In this document: piece by piece, positions 1 through 7,900 of the stretch | Numbering within the stretch: the stretch's first letter is position 1 | How the letters are laid out: every line of letters begins with the position of its first letter | DNA from: Acidithiobacillus acidisediminis | Lineage (GTDB): Bacteria > Pseudomonadota > Gammaproteobacteria > Acidithiobacillales > Acidithiobacillaceae | Direction: 5' to 3' | DNA: 64,000 bases | Assembly (NCBI RefSeq): GCF_023277115.1 | Contig: NZ_JALQCS010000001.1 | Span: 2,536,001-2,600,000, forward strand | Notes under the pieces: generated by a model | What the model saw: only the letters and a program-made list of their open reading frames with translations | Databases searched by the model: none | What the model was told of the DNA's origin: nothing | Translations under genes and position numbers: made by a program

Positions 1-144
1 CGCGCCAACTTTCTGCTGCGGATCATTGCTCTTTTGCGATCCGACCGATGCAGTGTAGCTGCTGGCGTTCCCGGCCGGATTGACCAATATTGCCGCATCC
101 TTGGTCATACCGCTTACACTGGCATTCACAATTGGACTGTCCAT
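1..144 (-). CDS. N-terminal part of a FlaG-like protein (cut by window edge)
   Basis: An open frame starts at ATG 144 and runs off the window after 48 codons. It reads MDSPIVNASVSGM... and is rich in Ser, Ala, Asn and Gln. It lies directly downstream of flagellin on the same strand, where flaG usually sits. FlaG family proteins are small soluble proteins linked to filament length control. The visible part is too short and too low in complexity to prove the family, so the name rests mainly on position. A hairpin terminator separates it from fliC, so it may depend on read-through or have its own promoter. Confidence 0.45.
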   Translation of the reverse strand, partial: MDSPIVNASVSGMTKDAAILVNPAGNASSYTASVGSQKSNDPQQKVGA

Positions 145-162
145 GATTCAACCCCCGCTGCC

Positions 163-187
163 AAAAACCCCCCGGGCGTCCCCGGGA
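163..187 (-). terminator. Rho-independent terminator after fliC
   Basis: On the minus strand a CCCGGG-GACG-CCCGGG hairpin (171-186) is followed by GGG and a short run of five T (163-167). It begins about 20 bp after the fliC stop codon. The stem is GC-only but the T-run is short, so termination may be partial, which would let the FlaG-like gene be transcribed at a lower level. Confidence 0.7.
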
Positions 188-204
188 GGCAAACGCAACA
201 CCCG

Positions 205-1806
205 TTACGGGATGAGCTTGAGATAGCTCTGCTGCAAAGCATTTTCCTGAGCCAAGGTCGAGATACCCGCCTGTTGCAGGATCTGGTACTTGGTCAACTG
301 CGAAGTTGCCTGAGCGATATTCGCATCCTGGACCGTGGACTGGGCCGATTGCAGGTTCGTTGCCGTGGTCTGATCATTACTGACCGATGCCTGCACCCGG
401 TTCTGAATGGCACCCAATGCACCATTCTGCTGGTTCAGGTAGTTGATGGCCTGATCGACGATGCCGATGGCCTGCTGCGCGCCAGCTGCCGTGCTTACGT
501 TGATGGTAGCTACCTGGGAACCGCCAGCGCCGGATGTCAGGCTGGCTGCCTGAGAACTGAAGCCAATCAAAGACCCACTACCAATCGAGTAAGAACTAGA
601 CGATTCGAACTGCACAACGCCTTGGATAAGCGCATTACCGGTACCACTACTAATGGTTCCCGACGACGCTATTTGGGCTCCAGTGGCCCCATTCAATGCC
701 GTCAAAGTACCTGTGGAGCCCGAAGCCAAACCAGTCCCAGATAGCGCGCCACCTGTCGTCACACCTGCGGAAATATTGATGTTATTCCCATTGGCATTGG
801 TAAGAACCAATTCCGTCTGGCCACTGACGACCTGAGTGCTCGCAGAAGTTCCTGTGATTGCCGCTTGGTTATTGATCGCAGTGACCAAAGAACTCAGATC
901 CGGCTGTCCGTTGCTACCATTGGTCACATTGGCAGAGATGTTGACCGCGTTGGTAGGGGCACCGCTGCTACCGTTACTCAAGGTAAACGTGTAGGTCCCG
1001 GCAGACGCCTTGAAAGCCACACTGGTGTAGGCTTGCGCGGATACGCCAGTCTGACTCGATACCGCGTTGACCGCAGATGCCAGATTGGCTGCTGACTCTC
1101 CGGATGACGTAACGCTTACGGCAGCGGTACCTACACTGCCAGCAATGCTTAAAGTACCCGAGCTGAAGTTACCATTGCCGCTAACACCAAATGAGAACGC
1201 GCTACCGGCCGCATATCCACCATCCACATACGCACCACTCGCTGTATAAGCGCCGGCAGTAGAACTACCTGATGCCGCAACCGTATAATTCCCCATCGCC
1301 GAGGTCTGGGTATTGCCTACCGCAACATTGATGATCTGGTTGGAGTTTGCGCCCACCTGGAAGGCAGCGCCCGCAAAGGTTCCGTCCAGAATGTTCTGCC
1401 CGTTAAACTGTGTCTGGGTAGCGATGGTCTGCACCTGGGCCAGCAACTGGCTTACCACGCCCTGCAGGGCCTGACGGTCAGAGGTGGTGTTGGAGGCATT
1501 GGCCGCCTGCACCGCCGTGGTACGGATCTGCTGCAAGAGACTGGTCTGGTTCTGGATCGCACCGGTAGCAGTCTGGATCAGGGAAACGCCCTGGTTACCA
1601 TTGGAAACCGCCTGATTCAAACCATTGATCTGGGTCTGAAACCGCTGGGAAATGGCATAGCCCGCTGGATTGTCCTGAGGGCCGTTGATGCTCTTGCCTG
1701 TGGACAATTGCTGCAAGTAGGTATTCAAACTGCTCTGCGTACCATTCAGAGCATTGAGGGTGCTTAATGCCCCCACGTTGGTGTTGATGATTCCTGCAAT
1801 AGCCAT
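205..1806 (-). CDS. fliC: Flagellin
   Basis: Filament subunit of the flagellum, 533 residues, exported by the flagellar type III system. The N-terminal D0/D1 region (about 1-150) has the flagellin signature INTNVGALSTLNALNG and LSTGKSINGPQDNPAGYAIS, and the C-terminal D0 helix (about 450-533) ends QENALQQSYLKLIP. The central region (about 160-440) is almost entirely Ser, Thr, Gly, Ala and Asn, a typical surface-exposed and glycosylatable domain. The start ATG has a strong AAGGAG site. A sigma28-type promoter and two CsrA-type hairpins lie upstream. The gene is monocistronic or co-transcribed with the FlaG-like gene. Confidence 0.97.
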   Translation of the reverse strand: MAIAGIINTNVGALSTLNALNGTQSSLNTYLQQLSTGKSINGPQDNPAGYAISQRFQTQINGLNQAVSNGNQGVSLIQTATGAIQNQTSLLQQIRTTAVQAANASNTTSDRQALQGVVSQLLAQVQTIATQTQFNGQNILDGTFAGAAFQVGANSNQIINVAVGNTQTSAMGNYTVAASGSSTAGAYTASGAYVDGGYAAGSAFSFGVSGNGNFSSGTLSIAGSVGTAAVSVTSSGESAANLASAVNAVSSQTGVSAQAYTSVAFKASAGTYTFTLSNGSSGAPTNAVNISANVTNGSNGQPDLSSLVTAINNQAAITGTSASTQVVSGQTELVLTNANGNNINISAGVTTGGALSGTGLASGSTGTLTALNGATGAQIASSGTISSGTGNALIQGVVQFESSSSYSIGSGSLIGFSSQAASLTSGAGGSQVATINVSTAAGAQQAIGIVDQAINYLNQQNGALGAIQNRVQASVSNDQTTATNLQSAQSTVQDANIAQATSQLTKYQILQQAGISTLAQENALQQSYLKLIP

Positions 1807-1810
1807 GATT

Positions 1811-1846
1811 GCTCTCCTTAGCTAAAAATGAGTGGCTTCCTTGCCA
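1811..1846 (-). promoter_or_regulatory. fliC mRNA leader with two CsrA-type hairpins
   Basis: The flagellin leader holds two small hairpins with the CsrA core GGA in a hexaloop. The upstream one is TGGC-AAGGAA-GCCA (1833-1846, 4-bp stem). The downstream one is GCT-AAGGAG-AGC (1811-1822, 3-bp stem), and its loop is the Shine-Dalgarno itself. The two GGA cores are 23 nt apart, a spacing compatible with one CsrA dimer bridging both. csrA and fliW lie in this window at 23085-23806, which supports translational control of flagellin as known for Bacillus hag. Confidence 0.65.
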
Positions 1847-1880
1847 ATATTGTGGGCACCTATGACGACCCACAGTCACA

Positions 1881-1907
1881 TTAACGACACAAGGCGCAAA
1901 AACTTGA
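1881..1907 (-). promoter_or_regulatory. Sigma28-type promoter of fliC
   Basis: On the minus strand TCAAGTTT (1900-1907) and GTCGTTAA (1881-1888) are separated by 11 bp. They match the enterobacterial sigma28 consensus TAAAGTTT-N11-GCCGATAA at 7/8 and 6/8 positions. Transcription would start near 1873 and give a leader of about 65 nt containing both CsrA-type hairpins. Confidence 0.7.
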
Positions 1908-1998
1908 ATACCATTCGCCCTCCGCAGCTTGAGCACTGCTTCCCGTCCGGCTACAGTTTTGATGACGGCCATCCTGTAGGGACGGCAGCGGGGGAATC

Positions 1999-2208
1999 AT
2001 GAGCGTGAAGCGAGTGCACCAAGCGTTGAGCGAAAACGACTACATGTTGGCAGACGCCGAGCAGGTCGAGGCACGCCTCTTCAGCCGCGAGGGGGACGGC
2101 TGGCGCGCGCAGACCTTGGACCGCGAGGACCGCATCCTGCTCGATTGTGGCGGCCTATCCCTGCCCCTGTCACTGGATGCCCTCTATGAGGATACGGGAC
2201 TGCTTTGA
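1999..2208 (+). pseudogene. Probable C-terminal remnant of a Uma2-family protein
   Basis: A 69-codon frame whose last 45 residues (VEARLFSREGDGW ... LSLDALYEDTGLL) look like the C-terminus of Uma2-family proteins, predicted PD-(D/E)XK endonuclease-fold proteins. The catalytic core expected upstream is missing, and the frame begins inside the fliC upstream region. It is most simply read as a decayed fragment. An expressed small protein cannot be excluded, since an ATG is present, though without a convincing ribosome binding site. The end of the frame lies in a 16-bp tandem duplication. Confidence 0.4.
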
Positions 2209-2222
2209 TACGGGACTGCTTT
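2191..2222. repeat. 16-bp tandem duplication
   Basis: GATACGGGACTGCTTT occurs twice head to tail (2191-2206 and 2207-2222). The first copy contributes the end of the Uma2-like frame, and the second overlaps the stop codon of the convergent VOC gene. It looks like a small replication-slippage or repair duplication at the junction between the flagellin locus and the arsenic cassette. Confidence 0.8.
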
Positions 2223-2676
2223 AGGGCGCTGTCCGAGGTACCAGAAAGGTCGGCTCCTGGTCTGCGGGCATGGCCCCAAGCTCCTCGGGGGTCATCCGCG
2301 CGTAGACCTCCAGTAGATACCCGCTGGGATCCCGCAGCCACAGCTCGTGCAAGGGGGTTCCCCGCCAGGTACTGCGGGGCGGCTTGACGATTTCCGCCCC
2401 CGCCGCCAGCGCGCGCTGGTAGCTCTCGATTACCGCTGCCCGATCCCCCACCCCCAGACCCAGGTGATAGAGACTGTAGGTATCCAAGGCCTCTCCTTTA
2501 TCGTTGACCAGCAGCACAAAATTCAGGCGTAGATGGGGAACGATGAAGGTACTGTAGCGGGCCGTGTGGTCCTTGGGCTCTACGCCGAAGAACTGGCGGT
2601 AGAACGCCGTACTGCGCCCGAGGTCTGCAACGCGAATGCTGAGGTGAAACTCTTGACTGTTGGGGATCATTTCCAT
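2221..2676 (-). CDS. VOC/glyoxalase-fold protein of the ars operon
   Basis: A 151-residue vicinal-oxygen-chelate protein, third gene of the arsR-arsC operon, starting 3 nt after the arsC stop. The fold signature is clear: FHLSIRVADLGRSTAFY near the start, LYHLGLGV in the middle and DPSGYLLEVY near the end. H11, H71 and E123 fit a metal-binding triad. Position suggests an ArsI/CadI-like role in arsenic resistance. The protein contains no cysteine at all, so it lacks the vicinal cysteine pair that binds trivalent organoarsenicals in characterised ArsI. The substrate is therefore open. Confidence 0.8.
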   Translation of the reverse strand: MEMIPNSQEFHLSIRVADLGRSTAFYRQFFGVEPKDHTARYSTFIVPHLRLNFVLLVNDKGEALDTYSLYHLGLGVGDRAAVIESYQRALAAGAEIVKPPRSTWRGTPLHELWLRDPSGYLLEVYARMTPEELGAMPADQEPTFLVPRTAP

Positions 2677-2679
2677 GGT

Positions 2680-3174
2680 TCATGCCACTCCGATCTGAGC
2701 AATGCGCGCCAATTCCTGTCCCAGGCGTGCCGGATCTTCCGCCAGCCACTGGGCTACCGGCAGCGCCAGCAGGGCCTCGATGCGCTGGCGCAAGACGGTA
2801 TACGCCTGACGAAACGCCGCATCGATTTCCTCCTTTGTCCCTGTTGCCTTGGCTGGATCCTCCACCCCCCAGTGGGCCCGCAGGGCAGGCCCCAGGTAGG
2901 CTGGGCAAGTCTCGCCGGCGGCACTGGCACAGACCGTAATGACGATATCTGGCGTCTGGGCAAGGTCGTCCCAGGACTTGCTCGTGAGACCCTGGGGTGC
3001 AAATCCCTCCTGCTGCAAGAGGGCGATGGCGCGGGGGTGTACCTGACCCGTGGGATGACTGCCGGCGCTGATGGCATGCAGTCGTCCCTGGGCCAGACCA
3101 TTGAGGGTGACTTCGGCAAGGATGGAGCGGCAGGAGTTGCCGGTGCACAGAAACAGGATTTCGGGAACTTTCAT
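2680..3174 (-). CDS. arsC: Arsenate reductase, low-molecular-weight phosphatase type
   Basis: A 164-residue thioredoxin-coupled-type arsenate reductase that reduces arsenate to arsenite for export. The N-terminal P-loop CTGNSCRS gives C10 and C15. The redox pair lies at C82 and C90 in a VCASAAGETCP segment, and the catalytic Asp is in the EDPAKATGT motif, as in Staphylococcus pI258-type ArsC but with one extra residue between the last two cysteines. It follows arsR by 28 bp on the same strand. The exported arsenite would leave through ArsB, encoded divergently. Confidence 0.93.
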   Translation of the reverse strand: MKVPEILFLCTGNSCRSILAEVTLNGLAQGRLHAISAGSHPTGQVHPRAIALLQQEGFAPQGLTSKSWDDLAQTPDIVITVCASAAGETCPAYLGPALRAHWGVEDPAKATGTKEEIDAAFRQAYTVLRQRIEALLALPVAQWLAEDPARLGQELARIAQIGVA

Positions 3175-3202
3175 AGGGAGACTCCAGGGCAGAACGGGGG
3201 AA

Positions 3203-3529
3203 TCAGGGAGTACAACTCTGGGTACCGCTACAGCAGTTGTCGGTCAGATACGCGAGGAGCCCGCGAATTTCTGGCATCTGGGCGCGGTATCGCTGATAGC
3301 GGCCCTCCCGCTGCACGGCAACGAGCCCCGCATGTTGCAGGCTCTTCAGGTGAAAGGACACGGCGTTGGCGGGCTGCCCCATGGCTGCGGCGATGTCGCC
3401 CGAGACCATACCGACGGGCTCCTGCTCCACCAGCAGACGAAAGATCTCCAGACGCTGGGGCGAAGCCAGGGCCTCCAGTTGGGCGACCCGCTGCAAAAGC
3501 TCTGGCGAAAGGTCAGGGTTATCGGGCAC
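3203..3529 (-). CDS. arsR: Arsenite-responsive repressor ArsR, A. ferrooxidans type
   Basis: A winged-helix ArsR/SmtB repressor of 108 residues. I start it at GTG 3529 because GGAGGG lies just upstream; a TTG four codons earlier would swallow that site. The DNA-binding helix is in ANAVSFHLKSLQHAGLV. The usual ELCVCDL inducer motif in the DNA-binding helix is absent. Instead the C-terminus has NCCSGTQSC (C99, C100, C106), the same CC-x5-C spacing as the arsenite site of A. ferrooxidans ArsR (C95/C96/C102). It should repress both the arsR-arsC operon and divergent arsB. Confidence 0.92.
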   Translation of the reverse strand: MPDNPDLSPELLQRVAQLEALASPQRLEIFRLLVEQEPVGMVSGDIAAAMGQPANAVSFHLKSLQHAGLVAVQREGRYQRYRAQMPEIRGLLAYLTDNCCSGTQSCTP

Positions 3530-3545
3530 AGCACCCTCCAATCAT

Positions 3546-3593
3546 TTCAATGTTATTTGAAGTATTGACATATTCGTCAGCATCGTCAAGACT
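3546..3593. promoter_or_regulatory. Divergent arsR/arsB promoters with candidate operator
   Basis: Minus strand: -35 TTGACG (3584-3589), 17 bp, -10 AATACT (3561-3566) for arsR. Plus strand: -35 TTGACA (3565-3570), 17 bp, weak -10 AAGACT (3588-3593) for arsB. The promoters overlap, so one bound repressor could block both. An inverted repeat TTCAA-N6-TTGAA (3546-3561) abuts the arsR -10. The pair TTGAC/GTCAA (3565-3589) brackets the overlap. Which repeat ArsR binds cannot be decided by reading. Confidence 0.6.
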
Positions 3594-3623
3594 GCGCCCA
3601 TCGTATCCACCGCGAGATTGCCC

Positions 3624-4934
3624 ATGTTGGCCCTGGCTATTTTTCTGCTCACCCTGACGTTGGTCATTTGGCAACCCCGCGGCCTGAACATTGGCTGGTC
3701 GGCCCTGGGCGGCGCCGTCCTGGCACTGGCCACGGGGGTGATCCAGTGGCGGGATATCCCGGTAGTCTGGGGTATTACCTGGGACGCCACCTTTACCTTC
3801 GTCGCCCTGATCATTATTTCTCTACTGCTGGACGAGGCGGGATTCTTCCACTGGGCCGCCCTGCACGTTGCCCGCTGGGGAGGAGGCCGCGGTCGTCGCC
3901 TCTTTCCCCTCATCGTGCTCCTGGGTGCGTTGATTGCGGCGGTCTTTGCCAATGATGGGGCGGCGTTGCTGCTGACCCCCATCGTCATGGCCATACTGCT
4001 GCAGTTGGAATTCAGCCCCAAGGCGACTTTCGCCTTTGTCATCGCCACCGGCTTTGTGGCCGACACCACCAGCCTGCCCTTGATGATCTCGAATCTGGTG
4101 AACATTGTCAGCGCCAATTACTTCGGCATTTCCTTCGATCGCTATGCCCTGGTCATGCTGCCCGTGGACCTGATCGCCTTTCTCAGCACCCTCCTGGTGT
4201 TACGCTGGGCCTTCCGCCGCCAGATCCCGGAACACTACGCCACGGCCCATCTGCCCCGGCCAGCGTCGGCCATTCGTGATCCCTTGGTCTTTCGTGCCAG
4301 CTTTCCGGTGCTTGTCCTGCTGCTCGTGGCCTACTTCGTGACCGCTCGCTGGCAGATTCCAGTTTCTGCGGTGACTGGCGCCGGGGCCTTGGCACTCCTG
4401 GCCGTGGCCGGGCGCTGGTGGCGGGGCGGCAGCGGGGCGGTCCTGTCGGTACGCCAGATTGTCTGGGAGGCGCCATGGAAAATCGTTATCTTCCTGCTCG
4501 GCATGTACCTGGTGGTCTATGGCCTGCGCAACGCCGGGCTGACGGCCATCGTCGCCCAGATCCTGCAGACGCTCGCCGGACATGGCCTGCTGGTTGCCAC
4601 CCTGGGCACCGGCTTCCTCGCCGCGGCCCTGTCATCCATCCTGAACAACATGCCCGCCGTTCTGGTGGGTGCCCTCAGCATCCACCACGCAGATCTGGCC
4701 CAGAGTACGCCACAGATCCACGAGGCCATGGTCTACGCCAATGTGATTGGCTGCGATCTGGGACCAAAATTCACCCCCATCGGCAGCCTGGCCACCCTGC
4801 TCTGGCTGCATGTCCTGGACCGCAAGGGGGTGCATATCGGCTGGGGGCAGTACATGAAAACGGGCTTGCTCCTTACCCCACCCGTGCTTGTGCTGACTTT
4901 ACTGGCTTTGGCGGGGTGGTTGAGCTGGATCTGA
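3624..4934 (+). CDS. arsB: Arsenite efflux permease
   Basis: An inner-membrane arsenite/H+ antiporter of 436 residues and about 12 membrane segments, length as usual for ArsB. ATG 3624 is chosen over the in-frame TTG at 3618 because the protein then begins [18 protein letters not shown], which aligns end to end with known ArsB N-termini. [14 protein letters not shown] and [14 protein letters not shown] are family motifs. Divergent to arsR and sharing its regulatory region. The stop codon is 2 bp from the end of the convergent glycosyltransferase gene and no terminator is evident between them. Confidence 0.95.
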   Translation: MLALAIFLLTLTLVIWQPRGLNIGWSALGGAVLALATGVIQWRDIPVVWGITWDATFTFVALIIISLLLDEAGFFHWAALHVARWGGGRGRRLFPLIVLLGALIAAVFANDGAALLLTPIVMAILLQLEFSPKATFAFVIATGFVADTTSLPLMISNLVNIVSANYFGISFDRYALVMLPVDLIAFLSTLLVLRWAFRRQIPEHYATAHLPRPASAIRDPLVFRASFPVLVLLLVAYFVTARWQIPVSAVTGAGALALLAVAGRWWRGGSGAVLSVRQIVWEAPWKIVIFLLGMYLVVYGLRNAGLTAIVAQILQTLAGHGLLVATLGTGFLAAALSSILNNMPAVLVGALSIHHADLAQSTPQIHEAMVYANVIGCDLGPKFTPIGSLATLLWLHVLDRKGVHIGWGQYMKTGLLLTPPVLVLTLLALAGWLSWI

Positions 4935-4936
4935 GC

Positions 4937-7900
4937 TCAAGGCAACCAGGCGGCGATCCAGTTGTCCAGATTCTGCTCCAAGAGCCAATGGGTCCGCACC
5001 TGCTCCCGCAATCGGTCCCCCGCCGCAGCGAGGGCCGCCCGATCGGCAACGGCCTCGCGGATGGCCTTGATCCAGTCACGGTAGCGGTTGCTCACCCGTG
5101 TCACCGGAAAGTCTCCTTGATACGGATAAATGTCTGAGCAGACCACCGGATAGCCCAGAATCCCGTACTCCAGCAGACGCAAGTGGCTCTTCGCCTCGTT
5201 GAAGGGGTTATCCTCCAGGGGGGCGATGGCCAAATCTAGATCCAGGCTCGCCAGCTTGGCCGGGTACTGAGGCAAGGGCACCCCTGGATGAAACTCTCGC
5301 ACGTAAGGCTTGAGGGCTTCGGGGCAAAGACCAAAGAAGACCCAATCCACTTCCTCGGCCAGGTCCCGCACCACGTCGGCAATCAGCTCCAGATCACCCG
5401 TGTGCCCGACCCCACCGGCCCAGCCTACCCGCGCCTTGGCACCATCACGACGTCGGGGCTGTAGTTTGCCCCAGATGGCGTATTCGATGCAGTTGGGCTG
5501 TACCCGGACCTCATCGGCAAAGCCGGCATAGGCCTTGGCCAGGGGCTCCGTGGCCACCACCAGCCGGTTGCATAGTCCTGCTGCCTTGCGGAAACGCTTG
5601 GCGATATCCTTGTGGATATGGGCCTTGTGTAAGCTCTTGACGGGCAGGTTGGTGATCAAGTCGTCGATCTCGAAGACCCGAAAGGCCTTGCTCAAGGCCT
5701 TGTGGCGTTCCAGGGCCTCGATCTGGGGCCACTCCATCTGCCGTTGCAGGACGATGCTGTCCGGAGACATCCGCTCCATCTCCGCCACATCAAAGATCCG
5801 CATAGTCTCCCAGCCCTGCACCCTACCTGCCTGTTGCAGGGCGCGCATCGGGCTGATGATCCGGTATTCTCCGCAACCCTCTCGGTCGGCAGGATGCACC
5901 AGAATCCGCGGCCGGGGCCGCCAGTCCGGACTCCAGGTCAGGGCGGCCTGATCCTCGATCAAAAATTCGGTACTCGCTAAGCTCAATTGCCGGTTGTAGG
6001 CCGGATCAAAGGCCAGTTGCGGCAACCACTTGTGGTAGAACGCCAATTTTTCGCCAGCGAAACGCTTTTCCTTTTCGGGGCTGGGCTTTTTCTCCACTTC
6101 TCCGCGCTGGCTGGCGGAGCCTTCGTGCAAGAGCATGGCCCAGGGGGTAAAGACGATCTTTTTGCCCGCCTCCCGGACCTTCAGGCAGAGGTCCACATCG
6201 TTATAAGACACCTGAAACTTTTTCTCATCCAGCCCGCCCACTGCCTCGTACAGGTCCTTACGGATGAGCAGGCAGGCTCCGGTCACGGCGGAAAGATTCT
6301 GGGTCAGCATGGCCCGGCCAAAGTAGCCCCGATCCTCGGGCGCGCGACCAATGAAGGGGTGCTCCGCCGGCCCCCGCATACCAAGGATCACCCCCGCATG
6401 CTGAATCTTGCCATCGGGGAAGAGCAGCTTGGCGCCGACGATACCCACTTCCGAGCGCAGGGCATGGCTGACCATCTCGTCCAGCCAGTCCTCATGCAGG
6501 GCCGCTGTATCGTTGTTGAGCAACAGCAGGAGCTCGCCCTGGGCCGCGGCAACCGCCCGATTGTTCATGGCCGAGAAATTGAAGGGGCCAGGATGACGCA
6601 GCACCCGCAAACGCCCACCAAGTTGTTCCTCCTGGGCCGTGAGCATATCGAGATAGGTGCAGGTTTCCGGATCATCGCTGTCGTTGTCGATGATGAGAAT
6701 TTCGTACTGGGGATACCGGGTCTTTTCGATCAGGGACTCGACGCAACGCTGCAAGAAACCCAACTGGTTGCGGGTGGGGATGAGAATGGAGACCAGCGGC
6801 GTGCTGCTCAGAGGGTAGCGCACCCGCGTCGAGGGTGGGAAGGGACCGGGCTGCACCTCGGCTGCAACACCACAACGCTGCAGGTGTCGCTCCAGTGCTG
6901 CCTTGCTCGCCGCAAGGATTTCTTCAATCGACTTTGTGCAATGCCCACCCCCCTGCAAGCGATGGTAGAGCAGTTCGGGAATATGACCGATGCCCGCGTC
7001 CCCTATCCGCTCCCAGGCCCGCAGTACAAAATCATAGTCCTCGGCGCCATCGGCTGCCGGCTCAAAGCCGTCCAGCTCCACAAACAAGGATTTCTTGATT
7101 ACCAGCAAGCCCCCCACATAGGGCAGGCTGCGCAAATAATCCAGGTTGAAATCCGGTTTGCAGTGAGCATTCCCATGCTGCCCGTCAGGAGTTACCGAAT
7201 CCTCGTCGGTATAGAGCAACTGCCACTCCGGATGCTGCTGGATGGCTTGGGTGATCCGAAAACTCGCGTCGGGGGACAGCTGATCGCCGGCATCCAGCAG
7301 GGCAAGCCAGTCGCCATCCAAAGTGAATAGCTCCTGATTGGCGCTCTCGAGCCAGCTGGCGCTCCTCGTCTTGGCGTCCAAGGATTGCATTTTTACAGGC
7401 TGCCACTGCGCCGCGATGCTGGTGCTGGTAACTTCCCTGTTCCCATTGGCGTTGCCCAAAACGCCAAACGCGAGGTTCGGAGTCGTCGGCGCTGCTGCAA
7501 GGGCTTCTTCGGCCCACTGGCGTTCTTGGGGGAGCCAACGATGCTGGGGCAGCCAAGCGATGGGCTGAGGAGAGGAGTTACGCGCTACGCCAGAAACATC
7601 CTCCGCTGATTGTCCGGAGACAGAGGAATCGCCGTGCAGAATACGTTTCTGCCATTTCAAAGCAAGTAATGTGGACCACCAATCATCCTGATCTGCGCTC
7701 TGGTTCCACCGCGCGATATGTGCCTGTGCGCGTTGACCAATTGCAACTCGCTCCTCTGGGTGTCTACATAACCATCTAATCCACGCACTCGCCTCAGTGA
7801 GGTCGGGTTCGGCCCACTGCGTACCTGGAGGAACAACAGGTGCCTGATAAACCGGTTGAGATCCGCGCACATCAACCAGTCGATAATTTACGAGACACGC

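Noticed and set aside
1807-1998. A sigma54 promoter for fliC
   Set aside because: A GG...GC pair near TGGTATTC has 15-bp rather than 12-bp spacing. The sigma28-type element is a much better match.
5987-7330. A 447-codon open frame on the plus strand opposite the giant glycosyltransferase
   Set aside because: The minus-strand frame shows clear GT2 motifs throughout this stretch, and the plus-strand product has no family signature.
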